This document shows, one piece after another, positions 54,922-64,000 of a stretch of DNA of 64,000 nucleotides. The position numbers and the translations under genes are program-made. Below the pieces are notes generated by a model, which was given only the letters and a program-made list of their open reading frames with translations, was not told where the DNA came from and did not search any database. Positions within the stretch are counted from its first letter, which is position 1. Each line of letters opens with the position of its first letter. The DNA comes from a virus: IMG/VR virus record IMGVR_UViG_3300017605_001304, positions 1 through 64,000 of that record. One strand, 5' to 3'.

Positions 54922-57900
54922 TTACGGCTGCGCCTGGAACTTCATCGTGATGGTGCCGCCTCGAATCGTTGCAGCGGATCCGTCGTTCGAGACGCTCACC
55001 GCCAGCTTGGCCGTCGGTGAAGAGAAGAGCAGGTTCAACGCCGCCGTCGAGAAGGTCACCGGAGATCCGGCCCCCACCAACGTCAGCGTCGCGGTCGTGA
55101 GCGCGGTCAAGTTGCGGAACGTCACGGTCACTGCCTGACCCGACGTGAGCCCCGCCATCAGGGTGAGCGTCGCCTCCACGAGGCGGACCGGCTTGCCCCC
55201 GGACGGGATGTTGGTGCCGTTCGTCGGAGAGCCGAGAACGTAGAGCGCCGTGTCGCTCGTCGACAGCGACACCGGCATCGAGCAGGTCACGTACGAGTAG
55301 CTCTGGCCGACAAGCTGGTTCGAGACGCCGGTGAGCTGGCCGGTCATCGTCGCCGCGGTGGCCGTGTAGCCGCCCGGCGTCAGCGTCACGGCGAGGCTCT
55401 CGCCGTTGATCTGGTCGGAGCCACCGGAGAGGTGGCTCGCAGCGTGGGGATCCGGGTTGAACGAGGGCGGCTTGTTCGAGAGGTCCGCGTAGCTGATCTG
55501 CCCGCCCGTGCCGACGCCGGCATGCGTGTGCGAGAAGATCCTTGACGCCGACTCGTTGCAGAGCGGGCCGGAAGCGTTGCGTCCGATGAAGATCACCGGC
55601 CCGCCGCCCGTCGCGGTACCGAGCGAATACTGCGTGGCCGAGTCGAACGAAGACGTCACGAGGACGTGCTTCGCCGGCAGGTTGCCGGTGTGGATGCCAG
55701 CGGCCGGGTCGAGCGCGTGGGACTTGTTCGTCACGTCCGTCGCGAAGTCGACGGCCGTGTACCCGCCCGTGTTGTGCTTGTGGCTGCCCGCCGCCACCTG
55801 CCCGCTGGTCGAGCCGACGTCGGCGACGAGCTGGTTCGCAGCGAACGTGAGGCCCGTGCCCGCGTCGACGTTGACCGTCGCCTTGCCGGCCAGCGGGTTC
55901 GAGACGTTGAGACCCTGCGTCCCGAATTCGAGCGTCGTGATGTTCGAGAAGGAGCCGCCGCCCGTTTCCTGGACGGCCAGAGTGCCCCCACCGCCACCAC
56001 TGGCCGCAACGCTCACGTCGACTCGGAACGAGTTCGTCCCGATGTTGACCGGCGTCACCGTCCAGGTGGCCGAAGTCGTGTTGATGAAGTTGATCTGGTC
56101 GAGCGTCTTCCCGTCCTGGAGGACCGTGCCGCCAAGCGAGACGTGCGGGTTGACGTTCGCGCAGTCCTCGACCGTCGCGAGCTTGGTGCGCTCAGTCGAG
56201 AGCATCAGGACCTTGTTCGTACCGTCCGCAATCGCGTCCGCGTTGTTCGTGGTCGTGTCGAAGAGGCCCGAGATGGTCCGGGTGACCGTCCCGTTGCCAA
56301 TCGTATTGCCGGTCGCGACGAGCTGCGTGCCCTGCACGAACGAGCCCGACGCCACGGCGGATGCGAACACGCCGCCTCCGCTGAAGACGGCGCTGCCCTT
56401 GAAGGGACTCGTCGAGTCCTTGGGGAAGAGCTGGATCAGCGGGCTGGCGTTGTTCTGGACATCCGTGATCTCGAAGGTGCTCTGCCGCCCTGTCGAGAGT
56501 TCGTTGTAGACGTTGATCTGCCAACGCTCTTTCAGAGAGTTGGCCGAGTCTCGGTTCAGGAAGTTGATCGTCGTCGGATCGGTGTTGTTGATGGCGGCGA
56601 TGGCCACAGCAGCCTGCTGCGTCGAGTGGGTCGAGCGCAGCCAGGGCTCGATGTAGACCCGCGCGTATCCAGGGACGATGCCTGCTGGGTTCGCGGCGTC
56701 CGACGAGCTCAGCACGAGGCGGCCGTTCTTGCCCAGCCACGTGGTCGGATTCGTGTCCGTCCCGAAGTAACGGGACGGGTTGAGCACGTGCGAGAACGAC
56801 GTCGACGCGTCGAAGGGTCCCGCGCCGCCCCAGGTCAGGTCTTTGGTCTTCGTGCGCTCGTAGAGGCTCGACCCCGAGCCCGAGCTCACCGTCTTCAGCG
56901 GGCCATCCACCAGGAGGACTCGGTCCCCGTCCGCGCTGTACGGGCCGCCGTCCGCGGTCGCGAAGGCCGAGTCGTTGAACACGAGCTGGCCGACGTTGTT
57001 GATCGCTGTGGAGCCCGAGACCGCCGTGCCGTTCTGCACCGCCGTGTCGAGGTACTTGCTGACGTCGAAGCCCGAGCCGCCTCCACCGGAGACGGCCATG
57101 TTGATGATGCCTGAGCCGCCCGACGAGAACGTCACGTTCGTCGTCGTGCCCTTGAGCGTGAACGAGCTGCCGGGGTTACCAGCGTTCAGCGTGAAGCTGT
57201 TGCCGTTCGCGTCCTGCAGCGAGAGCGAGCTGTACGCGTTCTGCGCGTTCACCGGCGTCCAAACGTTGGTCGCGGCGTCGTAGACGTAGACGCGCTTCTC
57301 ATTCAGGACGAGCGCGGTGACGCCCGACGGCGGATGCAGGCCGAACCAGCCCGAGCCAGGAGCCACGCGCGGCAGGTCGATCGCAGTCGCGACCGGCGTG
57401 ACCCAGTAAGGCGTCGGGCCGAGCGACTGCGCCGAGCCCGTTGTCGTGTAGGGGCGGACGGTGTCCAGACTGGTCCCAGTGACACCGTTCAGCCAGGACG
57501 GCTTAGTGCCGGTAACCGGGTCGATGCTGAGCGCGACGAGCTGCCGAATCATCGAGCTGATCGCGGTGGTGGCACCCCAGTCCGTGCCGCCGAACGTCGA
57601 GTGGGCCGGCGGCGCTGTCTTGCCGCTCTTGCCGTACTCCGCCGAGTTGTAAGTGGTGAGGTCGAGGATCTGGCTGCGCCGCGGCTGGGTCAACCAGTCC
57701 GTCGGCCGCAGGTTCAGGTTGTCGAGATAGTTCGTGTTCCACAGGAAGTCGATCGGGCTCATCGACAGGAAGGGATCGCGCTTGTTGATCGCGTCGCCCA
57801 GGTTCACGTTCCAGAGCGTCGTGAAGCTGCGGTCGCCCGTGCAGATCATCGTGCCCGGGTAAGAGACATAGTTGTAGGTCGGGCCCGAAGGATCGAACGG

Positions 57901-60525
57901 AGGAGGCGGAGGAGGCGGAGGAGGATCACCGCCACCCGCGCCGCCCGGGCCACCGCCTGTGCCGCCGCCACCCCCGCCACCGCCCGTGTCGGTCGTCGAC
58001 CAACGGAAGCGGCGGTTCGTGGTGTCCTGTTCGATCAGGATGCCCGGACCAGCGACGAACTCGCACGGGAACTCCGGCGTGCAGTCGTTGACGATGCCAC
58101 TGGAAGGCGCCGTCCAGGTCGTGCCAACCCGCAGGCTCGTGATCAGGTCGCGCAGACGCGCACCTGAGACTTCCGGCAGGCCGGGCATCGTGCCGCTGAC
58201 CTGCTCGCGGACGATGAACTTGTCGACGATCGACGTCACCGTCTGCGTGATGTGGTTGCCGAGGATCACGCCCGCGAGCGTGCCCCAGGTGCCTGCAATC
58301 GTGGTCGTGAGGATCGGCGTCTCGTCCTGCTCCCAGCGCGTGGGATCGGTCGAGGAGCGCCACCAGACCTTGAGCGTCGGCGTCGTGCTGCCGCTGAGGC
58401 TTGCACGCAGGACCTGCCCGCGCGCCGAGTTCAGCGCCTCCGTGTCCTGCGTGCCGAGCACGTTCAGCGCAAGGCCGCCCGAGCCGTTGGGACCCACCGT
58501 GCCCCAGATCAAACGGCCCGTCGGGACCACGTACGTCGGATCCGTCGGGACCTTGCCGTTTCCGTGCGTGACGAGGACGAAGATCGCGTGGTCGACCTCG
58601 GTGCCGTTCAGCACGCCGCCCAGCAAGACGCCGCAGCCCGTCTTGTAGAGCAGCGGCTGCGTGCCATTCGAGTCGTTGTCGCCGACCTGATTGTCGCCCG
58701 ACATACGGGCCGAGATCGCGACCATCATCGCGGCGGTCGGGAAGCCACCGACCGACGTGACGTTGTTCTGATAGAGGTACGCCGCGAACGCATCCGCCAC
58801 GCCGCTGATGCAGTCGCTCGGCGCGAGCTCGATCCGGTTGTTGTTGACGCGGGCACCGAAGGTGCCGCCCTGGCTGGAGCCCGTGGTCCACGCCACGCTG
58901 TCGGCCGAGCTGCCAAGCGACGGCTGCGTCGTCGACGCGCGGTTCTTGAAGTCGTCCTTCAGATCCGGCGCGCGGTAGAGATCGCGGACGCCCGTGCCGT
59001 GCACGCCGAAGGAGTTGAACGTGCCAGAGAACGTCCCGAAGAAGCGCGAGTCCTTGGCGTCGATCAGCTCGGGGATGTCGGAGATGTGCAGCGCGGCCGT
59101 GGTCGAGTTCGGGCCCGAGGTCGAGAAGTAGTGGTCGTAGCTCCCCGTCGTGCCCTTCACGAGGCCGGACGGGTTGTAGTCGAGCGTGGTGCGCAGGCGA
59201 TACGCCTCACGCTCCGGCACGTACTTGATGTGCCGGAAGCCGTCCGGGATGGCCCGCTTCCAAGCCGGCGTCGCAGCGATGCCGGTGCGGCGGACGTTCC
59301 ACGCCCACGGGATGCCGGTGTCGCGTGCGTAGCGAACCTCGCCGTCCGCAAGGCCCGTGGCCGGCAGGAGCTGCGAAGAGTCGACCGGCGGCCCGTAGAG
59401 GCCAATCCCGGCCCAGCGGTCGACGCCACGGAGCAGGGGGACCCACTCCGGGGCAGCCTGGGTCCAGGGGCGGAACGCCTGATGGTCCTCGATCATGATC
59501 GTGCCGGTGAGCGCGTGGTCGTATTCGTCGAGGTTGATCAGCCCCGTGTTGACGCCGAGCAGGACCGAGCTCGCGTCGTTCTGGACCATCGCGATCGAGA
59601 TGTACGCCGTGCCGCCGAAGGGGTCGGTCGACGGGCCCGGCACCTGGACCAGGAGCCGGTTGTCGGCGGTGAGCGAGGCGAACGTCGCCGTCTGGTACTG
59701 CGGGAAGCCTGAGACCGTGAACGCGGTGCGGCAGAAGGTGTTGATGGTCGACGGAATGGCGCTGCGCACCATCGAGCCGTTGACCAGCGCGATCGGGACG
59801 TCGACCTCCGTCGTGTCCTTCGCCTTGATCTTGAAGTGCAGGCCATTGCGGCCGGTCAGGTCGATCGTGGCGGCGAGCACCGGGCCCAGGATCTGAGCCG
59901 GACCGCGATTGCGGAACTTGATCTCTTGCTCGAAGGTCGCGGCGTCCGCCGCCACGTTCCAAAGCGCGCCGTCAAGAGGGTCCGAGCCCCGGTACGTGTA
60001 CGGCGGGCCAGATTCGCGCTTGCTCAGCGCGAGGATCTGCTCCAAGCCATCGAACTTGTTGGTCGGGGTGTCCAGGTTGTTCGTGTACGTATCGACCTTG
60101 ACGATCGAGTTCGCCCCGGCGTAGGGCGACTTCAGCAGGACGAATCCGTCGAGCTGATAGGCCAGAGTGCCGCTACCTCCCGCGCCCGTGTACGCGGTGT
60201 TGATCGTCGTAATGACGTCGGCCAGGGTGCGAGCGTTCGCAGGCGACGCTCCACCGGTCGAGCAGTCGACGTCAAACGTCAGGTTCGTCACCACCGACGA
60301 CGACGTGTTCGTCGTGATGCGGAGGAACTTCCCGGACGACAGATCTTGGGTCCCACCCGTGGTCCAGCGCCGGTCACCGGCGAGCTGGGCAGGAGTTCTG
60401 TTCTCGGTCGGGCTGCGCAGGTGCGTCGCCAGCATGCCGAGGTTTCGACGAAGTTCACTGCTCTTAACGCGCCCGCCGTAGACCGGCAGCGTCGGGTCAA
60501 AAGCGAAGAGATCGGTAGCAGCCAT
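54922..60525 (-). CDS. giant tail fibre protein
   Basis: 1867 residues. Beta-rich throughout, with a Gly-rich then Pro-rich hinge around residues 850-880 that separates two halves. The C-terminal part has H-x-H motifs (SHKHNTGG near 1585, SHTHAG near 1667) and HAASHLSGGSD, as in tail-fibre shafts that coordinate metal ions; the end VTVTFRNLTALTTATLTLVG suggests a receptor-binding tip. It probably mediates host attachment. Confidence 0.88.
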   Translation of the reverse strand: MAATDLFAFDPTLPVYGGRVKSSELRRNLGMLATHLRSPTENRTPAQLAGDRRWTTGGTQDLSSGKFLRITTNTSSSVVTNLTFDVDCSTGGASPANARTLADVITTINTAYTGAGGSGTLAYQLDGFVLLKSPYAGANSIVKVDTYTNNLDTPTNKFDGLEQILALSKRESGPPYTYRGSDPLDGALWNVAADAATFEQEIKFRNRGPAQILGPVLAATIDLTGRNGLHFKIKAKDTTEVDVPIALVNGSMVRSAIPSTINTFCRTAFTVSGFPQYQTATFASLTADNRLLVQVPGPSTDPFGGTAYISIAMVQNDASSVLLGVNTGLINLDEYDHALTGTIMIEDHQAFRPWTQAAPEWVPLLRGVDRWAGIGLYGPPVDSSQLLPATGLADGEVRYARDTGIPWAWNVRRTGIAATPAWKRAIPDGFRHIKYVPEREAYRLRTTLDYNPSGLVKGTTGSYDHYFSTSGPNSTTAALHISDIPELIDAKDSRFFGTFSGTFNSFGVHGTGVRDLYRAPDLKDDFKNRASTTQPSLGSSADSVAWTTGSSQGGTFGARVNNNRIELAPSDCISGVADAFAAYLYQNNVTSVGGFPTAAMMVAISARMSGDNQVGDNDSNGTQPLLYKTGCGVLLGGVLNGTEVDHAIFVLVTHGNGKVPTDPTYVVPTGRLIWGTVGPNGSGGLALNVLGTQDTEALNSARGQVLRASLSGSTTPTLKVWWRSSTDPTRWEQDETPILTTTIAGTWGTLAGVILGNHITQTVTSIVDKFIVREQVSGTMPGLPEVSGARLRDLITSLRVGTTWTAPSSGIVNDCTPEFPCEFVAGPGILIEQDTTNRRFRWSTTDTGGGGGGGGTGGGPGGAGGGDPPPPPPPPPFDPSGPTYNYVSYPGTMICTGDRSFTTLWNVNLGDAINKRDPFLSMSPIDFLWNTNYLDNLNLRPTDWLTQPRRSQILDLTTYNSAEYGKSGKTAPPAHSTFGGTDWGATTAISSMIRQLVALSIDPVTGTKPSWLNGVTGTSLDTVRPYTTTGSAQSLGPTPYWVTPVATAIDLPRVAPGSGWFGLHPPSGVTALVLNEKRVYVYDAATNVWTPVNAQNAYSSLSLQDANGNSFTLNAGNPGSSFTLKGTTTNVTFSSGGSGIINMAVSGGGGSGFDVSKYLDTAVQNGTAVSGSTAINNVGQLVFNDSAFATADGGPYSADGDRVLLVDGPLKTVSSGSGSSLYERTKTKDLTWGGAGPFDASTSFSHVLNPSRYFGTDTNPTTWLGKNGRLVLSSSDAANPAGIVPGYARVYIEPWLRSTHSTQQAAVAIAAINNTDPTTINFLNRDSANSLKERWQINVYNELSTGRQSTFEITDVQNNASPLIQLFPKDSTSPFKGSAVFSGGGVFASAVASGSFVQGTQLVATGNTIGNGTVTRTISGLFDTTTNNADAIADGTNKVLMLSTERTKLATVEDCANVNPHVSLGGTVLQDGKTLDQINFINTTSATWTVTPVNIGTNSFRVDVSVAASGGGGGTLAVQETGGGSFSNITTLEFGTQGLNVSNPLAGKATVNVDAGTGLTFAANQLVADVGSTSGQVAAGSHKHNTGGYTAVDFATDVTNKSHALDPAAGIHTGNLPAKHVLVTSSFDSATQYSLGTATGGGPVIFIGRNASGPLCNESASRIFSHTHAGVGTGGQISYADLSNKPPSFNPDPHAASHLSGGSDQINGESLAVTLTPGGYTATAATMTGQLTGVSNQLVGQSYSYVTCSMPVSLSTSDTALYVLGSPTNGTNIPSGGKPVRLVEATLTLMAGLTSGQAVTVTFRNLTALTTATLTLVGAGSPVTFSTAALNLLFSSPTAKLAVSVSNDGSAATIRGGTITMKFQAQP

Positions 60526-60534
60526 GAGGCCCTC

Positions 60535-62637
60535 TTAGGTGTCCCAGCGGACGTCGTCGGCATCGAACGCCGATGCAGAAACGTCCCAGCGAGGCTCCGC
60601 CACCAGGATGGTCAAGCGGTCGGTGATGCCGACCGTTTCAAGGAAGAGCAGGAGATCGGGGATCACGTCCAGCGTGTCCGCGATTCCAACGGTTTCGGTG
60701 AACCGGTAGAGCCGGTTCAGTTGGTCGACGAAGCCGACCACCGACAGTTCATCGACTGCCGCGGCCACGAGTGCAACTTCGACGTGGATCGGACGGATGT
60801 CCTTCAGGCGCTTTACAATTCGCTGAAAGACGTCCGCAGAGAACTGGACGTTGGGGTTGAGCTTGCGCAGCAAGACCGTGATGTCGGAATCCGGGATGCG
60901 CAGGTCCGGGTTGCGGAAGCCGATGTTGCCGTTGTTCCGGCGGAACGCGAGGTTGGTGACCGCGTCTTCGCCAGCCCCGGACTTGATCAGCACGTCGGTC
61001 AGCGTCGAGGACTTGAAGTTGTCGAACTTCACGGTCGTCGGAATCGTGCCGAAGATCGGCATCGCGCACAGGAACATGTGGCTCGACGTGCCATAGCCAC
61101 CGAGGAACGTCGACCCCGTCGGGAAGTTGTCGAAGACCGGCGTCCCGTCTTGCCAAACCTGGACCGACTGCGACGCCATGCGGACCTTGAAATGGGTCCA
61201 GGTATTCGGGAACAGGATGGCCGTGGTCGCCTGCGGCGGCGTCGCATCGACCTTGAGGGTCAAGGCAGCGTCGTTGACCGTGAGACGCATCTGTGGAGAG
61301 GTACGTGTGTCGTTCGCGATCTCGAAGATCGAGAGCTTGTTGCCGGGGGCGAGGGAGATCGCGCCCAAGTTCACGTCGAACTCGAAGACGAAGTCATGGA
61401 CGCCGCAGTGCTTGCCGATGTAGGCACCGCCCGACGCGGTCGACTTCAGGTTCAAGATGCCCGACGAGACGGTGATCGTGCCGGCGCCGGCCGTGCCCGT
61501 GACGTCCCAACGCGTCGTGTCGTTCGAGCTGAAGTCGTCGGAGAAGAGCTCTCGCAGCGCCACGTTGTCGATCGCGCGCGGCTCTCCGACTGCTGGCTGA
61601 CTGAAGCTGTCGTCATGGGGCGGGAGCTCTTCAACGCCCGGCTCGTCGACCGGGGCGTGGGTGTAGTTCGAGAAGCGTTCCTGGACACGGCTCTGGAAGC
61701 CGAAGGTCTTGAAGAGCAGGCGGAACGAGTCGATGGTGCCCTTCAGCTTGTACGCCGGCACGGCACTCAGGATCTGCTGCTTCTGCAGGTCTTCCGGGTC
61801 AGTTGCTTCCGGCTCGAAGCCCACCTGCTGTGCGATGTAGTTCAAGCTGGTGAACTGCGGCGTGATCCCGAAGAGCGACGTCGCCGTCGGCGGCTGCTCG
61901 AAGGGCGAGTCGACGCCCAGGATGTAGGAGATCGGGTTGCCGGCCGGATCCTTACGCACGAAGAAGGTCGTGATGCGCTTGGTCTGGATCGGCGTGCCGC
62001 CCGGACCCGCGTAGATGCGGACGAACCAGTCGCGGTAGTAGTCCGTGGTCGGGATGATCGAGCGGCCCTGCGCATCCGTGGCCGGCAAGTAGACGAAGCG
62101 CGGCTGCGAGATCTCGAAGGCGATGTTCATCCCGCCAGCCAGCAGCGTGACCATGTCCGGCGGGAACGGCGGGAAGACGAAGACCGTGCCGACTCCTGTG
62201 GTCGCGTCGTACTCGTAGTTGACGATCTTGGTGTAGAAGTTCTCGAAGCTCTTCGGGAAGCCTGCCGCCTGATCCTCCTCGAACACGCCGTCCCCGTTCG
62301 CGTCGTACTTCGAGCGCAGGACGCGCAGGCCATAGCCGAGGTAGAAGTCGTTGAGCGGCGCGATGTTCGTCACGAGCTGGAGCAGGGTATTCGGCTGGAT
62401 CTGGCCGATGAGGAGCTTCTCGGGGTTGTTCACATAGTCGAAGACCGGATTGCCCTGATACTCGTACGTGCTGTTGATGCCGTCGACGTCGATGAGCAGA
62501 CCGAGCCCACGGATCTCGGAGCGGCAACGCTCGTACTCTTGCTGGACCGCGTCGAACAGGGTCTTGAGAGCAAGATCGGGGTCGCCTTCTCGGATCGTGT
62601 AGGGCAGGAGATCGAAGATGCGAACGGTGGACGGCAT
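60535..62637 (-). CDS. P2 gpI-like tail protein with LamG-like domain
   Basis: 700 residues. LLPYTIREGDPDLALKTLFDAVQQEYERC at the N-terminus matches the tail protein I / baseplate wedge opening. Residues about 385-530 look like a concanavalin/LamG fold (FEFDVNLGAISLAPGNKLSIF, FKVRMASQSVQVWQDGTPVF), which may bind glycans. Its start overlaps the stop of the baseplate J-type gene (TGATG). Confidence 0.85.
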   Translation of the reverse strand: MPSTVRIFDLLPYTIREGDPDLALKTLFDAVQQEYERCRSEIRGLGLLIDVDGINSTYEYQGNPVFDYVNNPEKLLIGQIQPNTLLQLVTNIAPLNDFYLGYGLRVLRSKYDANGDGVFEEDQAAGFPKSFENFYTKIVNYEYDATTGVGTVFVFPPFPPDMVTLLAGGMNIAFEISQPRFVYLPATDAQGRSIIPTTDYYRDWFVRIYAGPGGTPIQTKRITTFFVRKDPAGNPISYILGVDSPFEQPPTATSLFGITPQFTSLNYIAQQVGFEPEATDPEDLQKQQILSAVPAYKLKGTIDSFRLLFKTFGFQSRVQERFSNYTHAPVDEPGVEELPPHDDSFSQPAVGEPRAIDNVALRELFSDDFSSNDTTRWDVTGTAGAGTITVSSGILNLKSTASGGAYIGKHCGVHDFVFEFDVNLGAISLAPGNKLSIFEIANDTRTSPQMRLTVNDAALTLKVDATPPQATTAILFPNTWTHFKVRMASQSVQVWQDGTPVFDNFPTGSTFLGGYGTSSHMFLCAMPIFGTIPTTVKFDNFKSSTLTDVLIKSGAGEDAVTNLAFRRNNGNIGFRNPDLRIPDSDITVLLRKLNPNVQFSADVFQRIVKRLKDIRPIHVEVALVAAAVDELSVVGFVDQLNRLYRFTETVGIADTLDVIPDLLLFLETVGITDRLTILVAEPRWDVSASAFDADDVRWDT

Positions 62638-64000
62638 CAGGATTCATCCAGCGAGGAGATGACCGTCAGCGACGTCGAGCCCAGGACCAGGGATTCGTTC
62701 TGTCCACACTTCAGGTCCGCGAACACGGTGTAGCTGGACGAAAGGGTCGGAGCCGTCGTCCAGTTCTTGTCAGTCGAGACCACCTTGGTCGTGCCGTCGT
62801 ACGAGCGCACGACGCGGTTCTGTCCGTTGCCGACGCCGTTCGTGATCCCGATCACGCGGTGCAGGAAGAAGTTGTTGACGCCGCTCTCGGTCGTAGCGAG
62901 GCCGACGCGGCGCGGATGCCAGAGGCGGAACGTGGCGCCAGCGACCGGCGCGGGGATGTCCCAGCTCGGGTCCACGGTGATCTCGTGCGCCGGCCCGTCG
63001 TAGCTCAGGATCTTGCGCGTTTGGCCAGCGGCGGGGCCCGTCAGGATCTCGATCCGGTAGTTCGCGTAGTAGCCGTCCGAGCTGACGATGGCGGTGCCCA
63101 GCGCGCTCCCTGGATCGAAGGTCAACGGCAGCTTGGTCTCGTTGATCAACACGCCGGTCTGGTCGGGCAGCGTGCCGCTGATGAGCTCACGCACGACCCC
63201 GACATTGATGTCGATCTGCGGCGACGTGACTTGGCACCAGCGCACGCCCGGCACCGACATGATCTCGTCGTAGATCCACGAGATGCGCAGTTCGTTGCCG
63301 TAGCGCACGCGGTCTTCCACGAAGATCGAGGCGACCTTCGCGTTGACGGCATCGAGCACGTCCTGGCGCACGTAGCGCGTGTCGATCTGCAGCAGGCAGT
63401 TGATATCGACGGGGATGTTCGTCCCGTTCATGACTTGGACGTAGACGGTGACGACCCGGCGCGCGTCGAGGTACTTCTGCAGGGCGTCCTTCAGCGCTTG
63501 CGGGACGCTGGCCGACAGCGTGTTGGCCGACGTCTTGGTCCAGACGTACACCGTGACGACGTTCGCGAGCCCATCCGTCGGATCGGCCAGCGCGGCCGCC
63601 TTGGCGATCGAGCCGGTGACGCCGTCCGAGAAGCCGTTCGAGAGCGTGAAGTAGTCGTTCTCCGTGATCGCGCGGTCGTTGGTCTTGACCCACAGCGGCG
63701 CGAAGAACTTGATGCTCGACGACGTCTCGCGGTCCTGCCCGCCAGTCGCGGGGCTCGGGTTCACGACGTTGAAGGTCACGGCCGTGAGCAGGTTCTTCAC
63801 GGCATTGAGCGAGCCGGAGAGCGTGTTCGCCGCGATGTTGCCGGCCGCGCCGCCTCCGACGCGATAGTCAAAGGAGACCGTCGTGTCGTTGGACGGGACC
63901 GCACCCGTGATGTTGTCGCCGAACTTGATCGTGGCCTTGTCGTTCTCGTCGATCTGGACCTGGAAGATGCTCTGGTTGTCGATGTCGGTCGGGTCCCCGA
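62637..64000 (-). CDS. baseplate J-like protein, 5' end outside the window
   Basis: The frame is open to the window edge. SFDYRVGGGAAGNIAANTL, NPSPATGGQDRETSSSIKFF and RAITENDYFTLSNGF are hallmarks of Baseplate_J/gp47 proteins. An apparent start at the GTG near 63800 is interior, because the conserved YRVGGG segment lies upstream of it. Baseplate J is found in contractile-tailed phages, supporting a myovirus. Confidence 0.9.
   Translation of the reverse strand, partial: GDPTDIDNQSIFQVQIDENDKATIKFGDNITGAVPSNDTTVSFDYRVGGGAAGNIAANTLSGSLNAVKNLLTAVTFNVVNPSPATGGQDRETSSSIKFFAPLWVKTNDRAITENDYFTLSNGFSDGVTGSIAKAAALADPTDGLANVVTVYVWTKTSANTLSASVPQALKDALQKYLDARRVVTVYVQVMNGTNIPVDINCLLQIDTRYVRQDVLDAVNAKVASIFVEDRVRYGNELRISWIYDEIMSVPGVRWCQVTSPQIDINVGVVRELISGTLPDQTGVLINETKLPLTFDPGSALGTAIVSSDGYYANYRIEILTGPAAGQTRKILSYDGPAHEITVDPSWDIPAPVAGATFRLWHPRRVGLATTESGVNNFFLHRVIGITNGVGNGQNRVVRSYDGTTKVVSTDKNWTTAPTLSSSYTVFADLKCGQNESLVLGSTSLTVISSLDES

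Noticed and set aside
59836-62733. 965-codon plus-strand frame opposite the tail genes
   Set aside because: Antisense shadow, composition dominated by R, V, E and D, and it crosses a gene boundary of the real strand.

Overview
The window is a 64 kb piece of a large, GC-rich, tailed double-stranded DNA phage. A large terminase, a T4 gp20-type portal, a baseplate J-type protein, a P2 gpI-like tail protein and a giant tail fibre indicate a virion that probably has a contractile tail. The phage carries its own replication and recombination set: uracil-DNA-glycosylase/PolA fusion, DnaB-type helicase, DnaG-type primase, UvsW-like helicase, RecA, Rad50/Mre11 pair, flap exonuclease and a candidate single-strand binding protein. 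No integrase, tRNA, rRNA, CRISPR array, capsid, sheath or RNA polymerase gene is visible, so the genome extends beyond both ends. The host is not identifiable; sigma70-like promoters and GC-rich codon use suggest a high-GC bacterium.

Layout. Positions 98 to 49119 are almost entirely minus-strand. From the left: a DGQHR/ParB-like gene; a secreted DUF3604-type protein; a tandem array of 22 tiny, translationally coupled genes (3560-7148); small membrane and phosphoesterase genes; a DUF6745 module; three small DNA-binding or zinc-ribbon genes; a large glycan-lyase-like protein and virion or lysis candidates; the packaging block (portal, TerL, candidate TerS, Mor-like regulator); a methyltransferase and nuclease; and then the replication/recombination block (25642-46142) with an incomplete sigma factor. 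A 0.8 kb non-coding region at 49120-49917 separates this from a plus-strand segment: a second array of nine small coupled genes (49918-51934), a divergent two-HTH regulator (51852-52271, minus) and a four-gene operon (52380-54335). The right end (54339-64000, minus) encodes tail fibre and baseplate proteins, the last one cut by the window edge.

Regulation. A 15-17 bp palindrome (core CCTGTAATnCAGG) lies between the -35 and -10 elements of promoters with the same architecture (TTGACC, 16 bp, -10) at 39.77, 41.60 and 52.31 kb. A related site lies in the promoter of the two-HTH gene, with a fifth upstream of the DUF3604 gene. This suggests one phage repressor controls several operons. Strong hairpins often sit just ahead of the next gene's ribosome-binding site.

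The most unusual content is the two arrays of mini-genes. Nearly every junction is an ATGA, GTGA or TGATG overlap. The proteins form divergent paralogue groups, and the conserved C-terminal codons contain the ribosome-binding site of the next gene. No function can be assigned; the pattern suggests repeated tandem duplication and rapid divergence, as is seen for host-takeover or anti-defence loci.
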